Positions 11,911-23,574 of a stretch of 64,000 nucleotides of DNA are shown piece after piece. Made by a program: the position numbers and the translations under genes. Below the pieces are notes generated by a model, which did not search any database, was not told the DNA's origin, and worked only from the letters and a program-made list of their open reading frames with translations. The stretch is from Mytilus galloprovincialis. Taxonomy: Eukaryota > Mollusca > Bivalvia > Mytilida > Mytilidae. The number at the start of each line of letters is the position of its first letter. Within the stretch, counting starts at the first letter, position 1. The stretch covers positions 77,717,244-77,781,243 of the forward strand of contig NC_134844.1 in assembly GCF_965363235.1 (NCBI RefSeq). Direction: 5' to 3'.

Positions 11911-12067
11911 CAGTGGCGGATCCAGGGGGAGGGTTTCGGGGGTTGGAACCACCCCTTTTTTTGAACGATCAATGTATTTGAATGGGGACATATGGTTGGA
12001 ACCACCCCCTCCCCCTTTTGTCCTGGGTTGAGACCCCCTTCTTTTCAAATGGCTGGCTCCGCCGCAG
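11911..12067 (-). mobile_element. GGCGGATCC MITE
   Basis: It begins cagtggcggatcc and ends ggctggctccgccgcag, the same family as 8781-8941 but reversed. AGGTAT stands on both sides (11905-11910 and 12068-12073). Confidence 0.75.
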
Positions 12068-12084
12068 AGGTATATTTATATATA

Positions 12085-12232
12085 TATGTGTGTACCAGCC
12101 CCCCTCCTAAATCTTGGGAAACAAATGGTAGATTATATAGGGAATCACGGAAGCATGACTGGACGTGACCCCTCTAAGGCAGTCAATGAGTCCCCACTTA
12201 TGAAAATTTCTGGATCAACCATTGCTTAGTTC
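12085..12232 (-). repeat. Diverged MITE of the ggggcccc type
   Basis: It contains tatatagggaatcacgg, catgactgg, gtcccc-acttatgaaaattt and ctggatcaaccattgc, words shared with the MITEs at 39104-39262 and 39500-39631. Ends are worn and no target duplication is clear. Confidence 0.5.
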
Positions 12233-13403
12233 TAGTTATCTTAGGTCCTAGTGTGAAATAATGCCAATAGGTCTTTTAAAACACATCTTTATTCATACAT
12301 GTATATATACGTTTTCTCACGGATTTGTTCATGCAATATTGGAATTATGTTTACTCAATGCGCAATTACTGAAGTTTATATTTGCTACTTTTCTTCTTAA
12401 TTTCATATAATTTTCTTTTTTATTTTTTTCTTCGAAAAATTAGTGGTGTTGAAATAGGGAATGGACACAGATACCTTATCACATTTAACCAAAGAAATGT
12501 TGTATAATGTCATCAATCTGTATTACACGTAGACAGGATGTTCTCTAGAAAACTATACGTTATACACACACGAGAATACACGCACTGTCGTAATGGAAAA
12601 TTACTGTATGTTATAGTTACCTGTAATCAGCTTTGCAACACCATGTCATGACAGTTCAAAAAGATTTTCTTCAAATCAAATTGGAATATTCATTTTTTCT
12701 GTAAAATTTAAAACTTTAAAAAGTAAGACTTTGACAAAATTATGAAATAGAAAGAATTGAACAATTTAAAATCGTATTTTAACAAAGATTTAGATATAAT
12801 TTTACAACGATCCTTAAAAAATAACCAAACAAACGTTGAATCAAACGATATGAACCTACGCAGTTTTATATTAAAATACTGACACACACCAGTTTGCCAT
12901 CTCAGTATGCAAGGCAAGGGTGCTTGGTGAGGTGCTGGAACTTGATGTACATGTATCATTAAGTTAATACAGTTCTGTTAGTATTGACTGCCTTTTTACA
13001 GAGACTTTCTATTCTTACTGTTATCAGTTAGTATAGACGGTTCCTGGCTTAGAATGATTCTCTGCTCAGCAAATAGTGCGTAATTAGCATTTGAATCAAA
13101 TTTCTTGTAGAAGTAAAAAACACAAATTAATGTATTTGACAACTTTATTCAGGAGCACAGTCTATATTATCCGGCGTAAATAACTTCGAGATTTATGTGG
13201 AAGTGTACTCTGCTGCTCGATCTATGCTAATCGATGTTCCAGTATATTTCATATTTATATTTATTCGTGAGGCCTCGTCATCGTTTATATTCACTAAAAG
13301 CACAGTCGCCTAAATATTTTATATGGCGAAAAAATTGCGAAAATTGGGGGAATAATATATTTTTAGTAGCATTATTATTTTAGAATCTTAAGAGGTTGCT
13401 TGC
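12233..13403. other. AT-rich interior of copy 1, nothing recognised
   Basis: No repeat family or gene could be supported. Short open frames only. Confidence 0.4.
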
Positions 13404-13569
13404 AAATTTAACTCTAAAATGAGAAGTGTATGACGATCTATAACGAATATATACATCCATCATGTGTGCAGATACGACGGCGACTATATAGGGTCTGCCA
13501 TGAGTGCACTTTGTATGCCCTGCATGTGTGCACCCAGGAGGTCCTCCTGAGCGGTGTTTAGACGTACCG
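13404..13569 (-). repeat. Stranded end of the GGTACGTCTAAACA element family
   Basis: The order aaatttaactctaaaatgag, catccatcatgtgtgcag, aggaggtcctcctgagcgg and tttagacgtaccg repeats the right TIR of the element at 8626-10483. There is no partner left end nearby, so it is a fragment or a recombined copy. Confidence 0.6.
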
Positions 13570-13734
13570 GGAAAATCTGATCTGATTCAGGATCAATTCA
13601 TCGGTTACACTCCCCTGTCACCAGTGATTCTTTTTTGCTGACATTCTGAAAAAGTATTGTGTAGTCCCTGTGTAAGTGTTGACTCTCAACTTGCACATGT
13701 GATTTTTTAACACTCCCTGGACTTCTGCAAAAAC

Positions 13735-14515
13735 AGAAAGTCACAGGACATTCCGACAAAAAGTCACAGGACAAAAAGTCAAACACATGTCAAACTCAGG
13801 CATAAAGTAACAATTAAAGTTAATAGGACAAAAAGTCACAAACAATTTGTTGACAATTGATTGAATATAAATGAAAAAAGATTTTGAAATATCTTCTTTT
13901 TATTACATATATTCATTTTTAATTTTAGGAAATTGTTCATAATATAAAAAAGAAGATGTGGTATGATTGCCAATGAGACAACTGTCCACAAGAGACCAAA
14001 ATGACACAGACATTAACAACTAGAGGTCTTTACGGCCTTCAACCATAAGCCAATATAAAGAAGGTATGGTATGATTGCCAATGAGACAACTGTCCACAAG
14101 AGACCAAAATGACACAGACATTAACAACCATAGGTCACCAAACAGCCTTCAACAATGAGCAAAGCCCGAGGTAAAGCCCATACCGCATAGTCAGCTGTAA
14201 AAGGCAATCATACTATATCTTTTTTTTTATATTTACATGTTAAAAAATGCATGCAAATGTAATCAAAAGCTGCACACAAACGTAATGATTTTTGTGCGCA
14301 AATGTAATGGTAATGTGCGCAAACCTAATGCACTGATTTATTTGTTTTTAATAAATTTTAATTTAAAGTTGCTACATCATGTTCATGTATAAAACTTCAA
14401 GAAAAATACAAAAAGAGTGTTTTCTTGTTCAAAGAAAAATAATCTCAAAACTAAATTGTGACTTTTTGTCCTGTGACAGTGTGTGACTTTTTGACTGTGA
14501 CTTTCTGTCCTGCAT
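13735..14515. mobile_element. Foldback element with agtcacaggac ends carrying two beta tails
   Basis: The words agtcacaggac and ggacaaaaagtcac recur at 13735-13850, and their inverse (gactttttgtcctgtgac) recurs at 14457-14512, so the unit is bounded by inverted repeats. Between them lie two tandem minus-strand beta tails (13950-14040 and 14060-14215, opening gaagatgtggtatgattgcc) and a run of four related gtgcgcaaatgtaatg words at about 14250-14330. No gene. Confidence 0.55.
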
Positions 14516-14754
14516 TCAGATTGAATAGGGGAGTTTGGTTGACCCCGCCTCCCTCTATCTGAGACTACTATCTCAGTGATGAGCTTTATGTTTCATGTAC
14601 AAATGTATTGTGCTTGTCATATATATGTATGTCGGATAAAAGCTCTACAGACCTTTAATATGTTGTATTGTTATATGTATAACCGACAATAAATAAATAG
14701 CCCCTAACAAGTAAGAATTAGGTTACTTCTTTTTGTTTTGACATCTTGCATGGG

Positions 14755-15035
14755 TTTTTATAGCCCCGTATTAAAATTATGCCCCCACTTTAAAAAAGGG
14801 GGGGTATACTGTTTTACCCCTGTCTGTCCATCCATCCTTGCGTCAGTCAGTCCGTCATGTCCGTCCGATGAATATTTTTCTTCCCATTTTCCTTAGGAAC
14901 TACAATAGAAGGATTTCTGAAATTTGGTTTCAGGGTTAAATAAGTCAGCTATACCGTGTGATGCATTTTCAGATTCATCACTCGACAACTTCCTGTTTTC
15001 CCAACACTTGTATGATTTTACACATGATAGCCAAG
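14755..15035 (+). repeat. Dispersed repeat end (gggggtatactgttttaccc type)
   Basis: It starts at a gccccacttt-aaaaagggggggtatactg word, followed by a gtctgtccatccatccttg tract. I recall this as the edge of a bivalve repeat, but only one copy lies here. It is absent from the same place in copy 2. Confidence 0.35.
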
Positions 15036-15163
15036 TTGAAAGTTGAAAACTAACAACCTAATTTATGTACAAAAAAATTGAAAAACAGATATGTTACACA
15101 TAAACAAACGACAATCACTGAATTATCCGATCCTGACTTGGAACAGGCACAACCATAACAAAT
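15036..15163 (-). repeat. Alpha tail module of the retroelement family
   Basis: On the minus strand it reads gtgcctgttccaagtcagga, then aattcagtgattgtcgtttg and a ttaggttgttag end. The same module lies in both retroelement tails (20415-20500 and 30425-30470). It aligns with 38203-38320 of copy 2, where it continues into a beta tail; here the sequence diverges at about 15036. Confidence 0.6.
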
Positions 15164-15521
15164 TGGCAGGGTATAAGGAACTTTGAAAATATTTAGTTTT
15201 TGTGGTTTGGTCAATTTTTCGGATACTGTAAGCAATAAGGCCCCTTTATTTAGTGAATGAAATAATTGTAAGATGCACTTAGCTGTCTGTCATATTTTAT
15301 ATGAACTTGACCTCATTTTCATGCATGGTTCATTGGTCAATGAAACACTGCATTGTTTTGTCAGTTTATCATATGTTTAAAGTTACAGGTAGATTATATT
15401 TGGTAGATATGAAACAATTGTAAGGTGTGCATGTCTGAATGGCAGATTCATATATAAACCATGACCGCATTTTATTGTTCTTTGGTCAATGATAAGTTTT
15501 CTTGGTTTTGTCATTTTATCA
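15164..15521 (-). repeat. Tandem repeat of about 150-bp period
   Basis: The words gacctcattttcatg, ggttcattggtcaatg and caattgtaaggtgtgcatgt recur two to three times. The counterpart in copy 2 is 37130-37490 and a further set in the same orientation as that lies at 38540-38990. Confidence 0.6.
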
Positions 15522-17049
15522 GGCCACATTTAAAAGAATGTCTGTTTCCCCTCCCCGGGTCTACCCTTTGTAAACAGACCAGGAAGGCAGGTTTTTTTTA
15601 GCTCACCTGACCTGACAAAAATCTTCTCCTCTGAAACTACTTGGCCAAATTCTACCAAACTTGGCCACAATCATCCTTGGGGTATCTAGTATAAAAAATG
15701 TGTGGCCTGACCTGTCAAACCAACCAAGATGGCCGCCATGGCTAAAAATAGAACATAGGGGTAAAATGCAGTTTTTGGCTTATAACTCAAAAACCAAAGC
15801 ATTTAGAGCAAATCTGACATGGGGTAAAATTGTTGATCAGGTCAAGATCTATCTGCCCTGAAATTTTCAGACGAATCGGACAACCTGTTGATGGGTTGCT
15901 GCCTGTGAAATGGTTATTTTAAGGAAATTTTGCAGTTTTTGGTTATTATCTTGAATACTATTATAGATAGAGATAAACTGTAAAAGCAATAATGTTCAGC
16001 AAAGTAAGACCTACAAATAAGTCAACATGATCAAAATTGTCAGTCGACCCCTTAAGGAGTTATTGCCCTTTATAGTCAATTTTTAACAACTTTTCATAAT
16101 TTTTTGTAACTTTTTTAAAAATCTTCTTCTCTTTGCCAAATTTAACCAAACTTGGCCACAATTATCATTGTGGTTTGTAGTTTAAAATATGTGTCCGATG
16201 ACTCAGCCTACCAAACAAAATGGCCGACATGGCTAAAATTAGAACATAGTGGTAAAATGCAGGTTTTGCTTTATATCTTTGAAACTAAGACATTTAGGGC
16301 AAATCTTTCAAGATTTAAATGTTCATCAGAATAAGATATATCCCCTCACAAATTTTCAGTTGAATTGGACAACCTGTTGTTGGGTTGCTGCCCTAAAATT
16401 GGTGATTTTAAGGTAATTTTGCAGTTTTTGGTTATTATCTTGAATACTATTATAGATAGAGATAAACTGTAGACAGCAATAATGTTCAGCAAAGTAAGAT
16501 CTACAAATAAGTCAGCATGATCAAAATTGTTAGAGGACCCCTTAAGGAGTTATTGCCCCTTATAGTCCATATTGAACAACTTTTCGTCATTTTTGTAACT
16601 TGTATAAAAATCATTTCTAAAACTACTTGGCCAAATTTAACCAAACTTGGCCACAATCATAATACTAGGGTATCTATTTAAAAAAAAGTGTCTAATGACC
16701 CCGCCTACCAATGAAGATGGCCGACATCAGTAAACACATTAACAGGTGAGCGACACAGGCTCTTGAGAGCCTCTAGTTTTTTTTAACTGGATGTGATTGT
16801 CATAGCATGGTCACATGAATGGTTTGACTTGTCCAGTCCAGGCCACTTATCAGTTGTTTGTGCTCAATTTGAGTGTATTTATTTAGATTATCAATCCTTC
16901 TGCTTTCAAGCACTTTCCAAAAATGGAAACAAATTATTTTCAGGAAAAAAATAATTTCGATTTTTTTGTGGAAAATAATTTTTTGACCCGGGCGCTTATT
17001 TTTGACCCGTGTGGGGGGAGGGGAAACAAACATATTTTTAATTTTGGCC
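15522..17049 (+). mobile_element. GGCC-ended TIR element with R1 nested inside
   Basis: The left end ggccacatttaaaagaatgt runs on into ctgtttcccctcccc; the right end is the inverse of ggccaaaattaaaaatatgt followed by ttgtttcccctcccc, giving TIRs of about 40 bases. Copy 2 lacks the whole block (empty site near 37135-37150), which fixes it as a later insertion. The flanking triplets are tca and tta, which might be a worn 3-bp duplication as in PIF/Harbinger elements. No transposase is visible; most of the interior is the R1 copy at 15598-16785. Confidence 0.65.
15598..16785 (-). repeat. R1 copy with an internal tandem unit of about 490 bp
   Basis: The minus strand starts with the R1 edge (gaggctctcaagagcc, gtgtcgctcacct). 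The word acttggccacaatcat recurs at about 15661, 16151 and 16650, and ggagttattgccc recurs at about 16055 and 16545, which gives a unit of about 490-500 bases. The short frames at 15661 and 16152 are two copies of the same non-genic unit. Confidence 0.65.
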
Positions 17050-19218
17050 TTAGATTTTTTAAGCATAGGTCTACTTGTTGTATGGAATGACTACAAGGTA
17101 TCATATAAAAAAAGATGTCTGCCTGCCAAGGTTAATTTTACTGTGACCTCATATTCATAGAATAATGATAATATTCATGATATTGAACAGCAAGAATGAT
17201 GAGTAAGTTGATGTTATATACAAATAAGACAAAATTTTCAGTTGCCTACTAATTATGTAATACATGTAGTAGTTATTTTTGTCATTAAATGATGTTTACC
17301 CTTTTATGTGTAGGGCAAGAACATGAAAGATAAAGGGGGAAACTATAAACAGAAGAAATTATCAACAAAATAAGATTTACAGAGGTCAACAAAGCCTAAA
17401 TGGTAAGTCCACTGTTATAAATTTTTTTGTCCTTGAATAATAATTAAATATTTATTAAAATAAGATGTGGTATGATGAAAGAGAAAACTATCCATCAGAG
17501 TTCAATTTAGTGGATGTAAGCATTGTAATTACTTATTAGAGGCCATTGATGACCTGTAAGTAATGAGAAAACCCATACCCTATACATGTTATAGTAATCT
17601 ATAAAAGTCAACACTAACCAAATTTGAAACAGAGCATCAATTCAAACGTCAAATATACCAGACTAATTTATAAAAACAAAAAATTATGAAAAATAAAAAT
17701 GACGGGTATGAACCAACATCAACCACTGAACTATGTACAAGCTCCTGATATTAGACAGGTATAATATGGCTGGGTTGATATAAAAATAAGAAACACTTAG
17801 CAGTCTGATTTCCAATGAGACATTTCTCCAATAGAGATCAAATGACATTTAAGGAGGCTCTAGGGTATAACAATTTCAGAAAAATGTTTTAATACTTTTT
17901 TTTCATAACTCAATTTATTTATATCTTTATCATTATACATTATATGGTACACCAAATCATCCAAAACAATCAATTCGGTTTGGCCCCAGATGACTTTTAA
18001 AATGCATATATCATTGAAAAAGCTCCAAATTATCTCCCTTTGGTGCAAAAAAGCCATTTTTTGGCATTAAAAATGTAATATCTTATTTAACTCATCGGTG
18101 GCCTATATTTTTTATTATAATTTTAAATAAGCTGTACTTTAACTAAACTATTATAAAATTTAAGCGATTTCTGTAATTTAGTACTTGAATATTTAAATGA
18201 AAGTTTATCATATTAATCATAAACATGATAAAATAGCCATTTTATTGATCTCTTCACTGATAATATTTGAGTTTGTGTATTTGTAGGTCAGAAATCTGGA
18301 TTTTCATGGTCATCATTCACAGATCAATACTGAACGGAAAACTTAAAGCTGATATTTTTCTCCATAGTGCGACTTTTTTATTAATTTGAAATGGAACATG
18401 TTTTTTCCTACATTTATTTGAAAGAGGAAATTTCAACATGATGACTATAAACAAAAAGGAGTCATATCATCACGATCATTGATGCACAAGAACTTGATCA
18501 TATAAATACAACAATGTAATTATCAATTGAAAGATGGAACGAATGAACAAGATATTAGAATGTTGTTGTCCAAATAAACTTGCTTTGTCTTCTCATTTGA
18601 ATCTCTCCATTCAATAAAGATGTACAGAGGAAGATCTTTGAAGAACAGATTGAAAAAATGTTTTGTCTAAGAATTGCAGGAATATTCTAGTGAATGAAAT
18701 TATTTATTGACTTCACTCTTATATAGTGGACTGAATAATTGTACATAGCAAGCTGTGAATAAAGAAAGCAAAAACTTTAACAAAAAGTGTTTATATTATA
18801 AATTTGCAATTATAAGCATACTATTATGTACACCACAAAGTTATATATAATTCAAATTGTTTGCCTATACAAGTATTGCAATGAACCTATAACAAAGAAA
18901 ATCTTACCTCATGAAAAGAGTGAACTATTCAGTCAGAATATGAAATATTTTTTCAGTTCTATTTTTCATAATAGAATAAACAAGACAAAGATTTCAAAAC
19001 AATATTTCTTTATTTATTTAGAAATTTCATCATTTTGTTTCAGTGAAAGGACTTTATTCTTTGACTGTAAAATATTATTATTATACATTCCAAAATAAGA
19101 ATAATATTTATTGTCATTAAAACAAATAAAAAACATGTTTGTGACAAAATTTAAAAAAAATTATATATATGTATATATAAAAAATATAAAAAAAACTCGT
19201 ATACATTTAAAACATTTT
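17050..19218. other. Right arm body of copy 1, non-coding
   Basis: This aligns inversely with about 33735-37130 of copy 2, minus the two blocks that copy 2 gained (34770-35508 and 35581-36040). It holds a diverged minus-strand beta tail at 17460-17640. No gene signal; the frames of 60-95 codons differ between the two copies. Confidence 0.6.
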
Positions 19219-19662
19219 ACTACCAAACAGCATTCATTGTAACATACACATAACTTTATATTTATATATATATATTTATAATTTTAATCCCATAGGATTT
19301 TATTTTGTCCCATGGGATATTAAAAATCCCATGGGATAATTATAGTCCCATGGGATTTTTTTTGTCCCATGGGACAACAAATATCCCATGGGACTACAAT
19401 AATCCCATGGGACCAAAAAAAATCCCATGGGATAATGGTAAATCCCATGGGATTTTGCCCTGTCCCATGGGATATTGAAAATCCCATGTTTTTATAATTC
19501 AAATTGCAAAATAAATATGAAAGTAACAGTATAAAACCAATGAAATTATTGAATCCCATGTAATTCCGTACATTTTGGTTATATACATGATATTGTAGCT
19601 CTTGTTTGAGGCGGCGGCGGATTTGCAAATGAGTGTTTTGCAAATTAAAAGTGTCCAGTGTT
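19219..19662 (-). repeat. Right TIR of copy 1, with palindrome array
   Basis: Inverse of 3195-3662. CCCATGGG cores start at 19309, 19328, 19347, 19366, 19385, 19404, 19424, 19444 and 19464, with CCCATAGG at 19289 and a half-site at 19483. The pitch is 19-20 bases throughout and the order of the two flank types (AT..AT or TG..CA) is close to that of the left TIR. Confidence 0.85.
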
Positions 19663-20690
19663 TATGTATTACTGGTAAATTATTAAACAAGGGATATCGT
19701 TACCATAAATTACTTAAAACCTTTACTAAATTTTTCCATAGATATAAAGATTTGGTTAAAGATTTCAAATGGGATAGCACATCCTCATTTTTACGGAAAT
19801 GTTGTTAACCGTGCCCGGAAATTTAGAAATGATCCATGTAAACTTGTCGCTCCTTTAAATAAACTTATTCTAAAAGGTTACCTATTCAACACTGTAATAA
19901 GATCATTGAATATTGTTTTTATTGGTATAAATATTGATTTTGTTATCAGTAAATTAAAAGGTAACTAAATATTACTAACATGTTATATACATATACACAT
20001 TTATGGATCTACAATCTGTCGATACCTGTAACTTGGCATTACACAAGGTCCTGTTTTTCTCTGGCTGTTTATGACGTCTTTACACCAAATCCATTGGATG
20101 TTGGATGTGTACGGATTGATAGTTTAGTCTTAGATGCATGATTTTTTTTTGTTAGCTGTTAGTGGCTTTGAAATAGCTGTCAGATAACTGCGAGTACCCT
20201 CAGATCTGTTCATAAATTGTGTCTTTTTGTGTCGGGATGTATAAGTACCCGGCCACGTCCACTTGTATTTTTGTCCATCTGATGAGTTAAGCCTTTTTCA
20301 ACTGATTTTTATAGTTCGTTCTTATGTTGTACTGTTATACCACTGTACCAGGTTAGGGGAGGGTTGGGATCCCGCTAACATGTTTAAACCCGCCACATTA
20401 TTTATGTATGTGCCTGTCCCAAGTCAGGAGCCTGTAATTCAGTGGTTGTCGTTTGTTTATGTGTTACATATTTGTTTTTTTTTCCATTTTTTTTTTAGAT
20501 AAATAAGGCCGTTAGTTTTCTCGTTTGAATTGTTTTACATTGTCTTATCGGGGCCTTTTATAGCTGACTATGCGGTATGGGCTTTGCTCATTGTTGAAGG
20601 CCGTACGGTGACCTATAGTTGTTAATGTCTGTGTCATTTTGGTCTCTTGTGGACAGTTGTCTCATTGGAAATCATACCACATCTTTTTTT
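19663..20690 (+). mobile_element. 3' end of a Penelope-like retroelement, split by copy 1
   Basis: The first 310 bases code for a piece that matches the end of the reverse transcriptase relic at 29230-29571 (shared words LCIT, KLL, YRHYK-like RYHKL, KTFTKF, HRYKD). It is followed by a long 3' untranslated part with the alpha module (20380-20460, catgtttaaacccgccac and cctgtcccaagtcaggagcc) and a terminal beta tail (20490-20690, ending cataccacatc-ttttt). The transposon at 3195-19662 sits at its 5' side. Confidence 0.7.
19667..19970 (+). pseudogene. C-terminal relic of a Penelope-like reverse transcriptase protein
   Basis: Only the part after the polymerase core is present, about 100 codons, ending at a taa near 19968. 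It is broken (about one break) and has no start of its own. Similarity to 29230-29571 is clear at the protein level and moderate at the DNA level, so these are two distinct insertions of the same family. Confidence 0.65.
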
Positions 20691-20924
20691 TTTTTATATT
20701 ATATACAATATATAGAGAAAAATCTCAAGTGACGAATGGCCACATTCTGTTTTGTACATGTAATAAATATAAAGTTTAATTAAAAAAAAAAAATAAGTGA
20801 ATAAGCAGAACAAATAGTTGATCTTATCTATTTTCAGATAATTTACTTCCAGTGGTATATTTAAATTGGATGTAACTGTGAAATGAGTATCAATATTAAT
20901 CAAATGTCCGAAAATATCAAAATT
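20691..20924. other. AT-rich spacer
   Basis: Poly-T and poly-A runs follow the beta tail. No feature recognised. Confidence 0.4.
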
Positions 20925-21410
20925 TTGACACGAGGCTTAGAACCTTACGAGACTTAGGGCGAGGTCCTTCTTCGTGCCTATGTCACTCACCTAAGTAAAC
21001 GGGCATCTTCCACAATGGACATTCCCCAACGACAGAAATACAGTATATTTAGTTGTATTGCTGATCATTTTTTCTGTTAAAGTCTCCCTCTACTTTCTTT
21101 AATGTTTGCTCAAAATACATAAAAATGTTTAAAAAAAATAGTCATTAAAAGACAAACACTCCAACAAGTTTTACTTTAAGGTAGATTTTGTCTTGTTGAT
21201 CATATTTGCTTATTTTAACTAACTATTTTATAATTTTTAAGATATATTAACGCCAAAAACAAACAAAAATTGTAAAAAAAATCGTAGATAGGGCAAACAC
21301 TCCATAAAGAATCGTTTGACAATTTCAGCAGTTTTACTTCAAAGGTAGATCTGGGTAAGGAGTCGACTGACAATTTTGGCCTTTGATTTATATTAAACCT
21401 TTTCAACAAC
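20925..21410 (+). repeat. Worn R1 copy
   Basis: It has gcctatgtcactcacct, gttgtattgctgatcatttt, two copies of gttttactt-aaggtag words and gacaatttcagcag, in the order seen in 61-955. It is diverged and its far end fades near 21410. Confidence 0.55.
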
Positions 21411-22488
21411 TTTCGACACCGACTATTGACACCTATTTAGATTAAAAAACGTATTTCAAACACATATGAATATCTCTCTCTTTCATATATAATATTCTTA
21501 TTACATGTATTTAGACGACATTTCACCAAGTTGAATTTATAAATTTCACATCGTGATCTGCTTTATTTCTTTTTAAAATATATGATTGTGAATATTTAGA
21601 TATGCGAGTCTGTCAACGATGATTGTTCCACATGCCAATAGCGATTAATTCGTTTTTGTAATGCTATTTATCAAATTTGCTGAAGGAACATTGTAATAGA
21701 ACTGTCCATTCGTCCGGTATAATTTGTGTTTCTCAACCGATCGTCACGTCACGTGGAGTGCACATTCAAGGAAGGAGTAAAAGGCTATCAATTTCAAAGG
21801 TCAAAGGAACAGGCCACATCGAAATATTTAGTTCCGCTTCAAAATATGTGTACCCAAACTCCGAAACAGCGGTTACGTCCTCTTTACTACGCTACGTTTA
21901 TAGTTTTACTGTTTCGGAGTTTGCTGTGTACCACGTCAAAGTTGAGGTATCCCCCTAATGAATTGGAAATATTAACGGTTAGTATCATTTTTTTCTTCGC
22001 CAGATGCGAGTTTTGACAATCGATGTCTCATCAGTGATGCTCGAGGCCAAAATATTTGAAAATATAGAAAAATATTCCATCAGTGCCTTATATCTCACCA
22101 GAGCTTGTTGTCATTGCAGATTCTTTTTGGACAGTGTCGCACTTCTGACTCAAACAGGGCTTACTTACTGTTGCCGTGTTGGTCATTGGTACATCTTTGT
22201 CACAACATAATTTTATATTTACAATTTGGTATTTTGACATTATGGTTCGCCATCATATTTGATTCCTTTTTAGTCGATCAAAGATCGCTATTTTTTTTTC
22301 TTTTTTAGTGGGTGTGGTGGGGTTAAGATGAGGGTCTTTAACCAAATGCAGATCATCATCTACAGCATTTAGTTGCTGGGCAACAGGTCAAGCGATTACG
22401 CCGTTAGACGAAAATATGAAAATACAGATTCGAAAATTGAATTGCTTTGTCACTGAATATCGAATTCAAGTTGAACATCAAACTTCTA
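21411..22488. other. No gene recognised; GC-richer patch with a stem
   Basis: At about 21700-21960 the composition is richer in CpG. The words aactccgaaacag (near 21859) and ctgtttcggagtt (near 21911) form an inverted pair with a spacer of about 40 bases. The 93- and 96-codon open frames here overlap each other and carry no motif I recognise. Confidence 0.4.
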
Positions 22489-22612
22489 AATCCTAAGGGA
22501 TTATAAATCCCATAGGATATTAAAATCATATAGGATATTATAAATATCCTACGGGATTATGACTTTTTCCTATAGGATTTCCTAAGGGAAAAAAATATCC
22601 TATTGGATATTG
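22489..22612. repeat. Diverged palindrome array outside the transposons
   Basis: About seven 12-base near-palindromes follow one another at about 13-22-base steps: atcctaagggat, atcccataggat, atcatataggat, atcctacgggat, tcctataggat, tcctaaggga and atcctattggat. The outer ATCC..GGAT frame is kept while the centre varies. The flanks do not match the TIRs of copies 1 and 2, so it is not simply a stranded TIR of the same element. Confidence 0.6.
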
Positions 22613-22794
22613 ACACTAATTTCACTCGTACTGCCGAACGGGGAGAGACATATCAATTTTTATTTAAATTGCTTTACCTATGGGTATGGGTATATTATTG
22701 CCAAGTTTGATAATTCTACCTTAAAAAAAAATTGTGGTTCCAATTTTTCACTTACGAGAAGTGCAAATTAATCCGAGAACATGTTTTTATAAAT

Positions 22795-22858
22795 TGTGAC
22801 TTGGATGGTGTGTTGTATCATTGGCACTCATACATGTACCACATCTTCCTATATCTAT
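22795..22858 (+). repeat. Beta-tail fragment
   Basis: The words gttgtatcattggcactcat and accacatcttcctat match the last 60 bases of the beta tail. Confidence 0.5.
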
Positions 22859-23574
22859 TAAGAAGCTAAGCGGGCATCATTTCCATAGAAATGCCCAAAC
22901 GAGGACATAGCTCATAAGAGCACTGGCGGTAAGGTGAAGTAATTGTTCTTCTTTTAATGTACCCTTGACATTTTCAGACACACCTTGGTATAATTCTGAA
23001 AGTCATAACATAGACTTTAATTTTCCTGCAGCAGATATGGCATTCCCTATATTGAGTTCAGAGCTAAACTCTATATTTCATATACCTTGGCCCCACTGTG
23101 TCTGAATTGTAAGGTGTCACAATATCTAGTTAGTTCTGGAGTTTAGCAGTTTGGTAAGCATCAGAGACAATCTTGGGTAAAAGTGATCGGTATATGTAGA
23201 GGGTGTGCTACATGAGGAAGGCTTTTTCTTATGGAAGAACAGATCATCACTAACAATCGTTATCAATGAACTGACAGCAAGTTCAAATTCTAATTTTTCA
23301 GTTACTGTTTTACCTAATTGCACAGGTGTTGACTTCAATAAGTACTTGGTAACGCATGGATAAATGATTACTCACATTAATTAGCACAACTTAAAACACT
23401 GTCAACACTGTAGTTTTCTGTTTTTTTTTTAAATGTTTTTCTTTTACACAAAAAAACTGTTTTCACATCCAAACTACAAGGAAGAAACTGAGAGCGAAAT
23501 CGTATAAAAGTGTCAGGTTGTGAGTATACATGTCGATCAGTTTGATCACATATATGGATTTCTGTTGTTTCTAA
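22859..23574. other. Spacer with no recognised feature
   Basis: Moderately GC compared with the rest. The small minus-strand frames at 23126-23589 have no family resemblance. Confidence 0.35.

Larger units (their letters stand above)
3195..19662 (+). mobile_element. Large TIR transposon, copy 1 (unclassified, non-autonomous)
   Basis: Both ends carry AACACTGGACAC in inverted orientation, followed by homologous TIRs (3195-3662 and 19219-19662). The four bases TATG flank it on both sides (3191-3194, 19663-19666), a target-site duplication. The right flank is the 3' coding end of a Penelope-like reverse transcriptase, so the element inserted into that retroelement. Copy 2 (33286-44723, opposite orientation) shares the left arm (3195-8396 with 39496-44723) and the right arm (15036-19662 with 33286-38320), so these arms, about 8 kb without later insertions, are the original body. 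The 8397-15035 interior is not shared. No frame over about 110 codons and no transposase motif is visible. A 4-bp duplication occurs in Chapaev, Sola, Ginger and Academ elements, but the termini do not let me choose. Confidence 0.85.
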
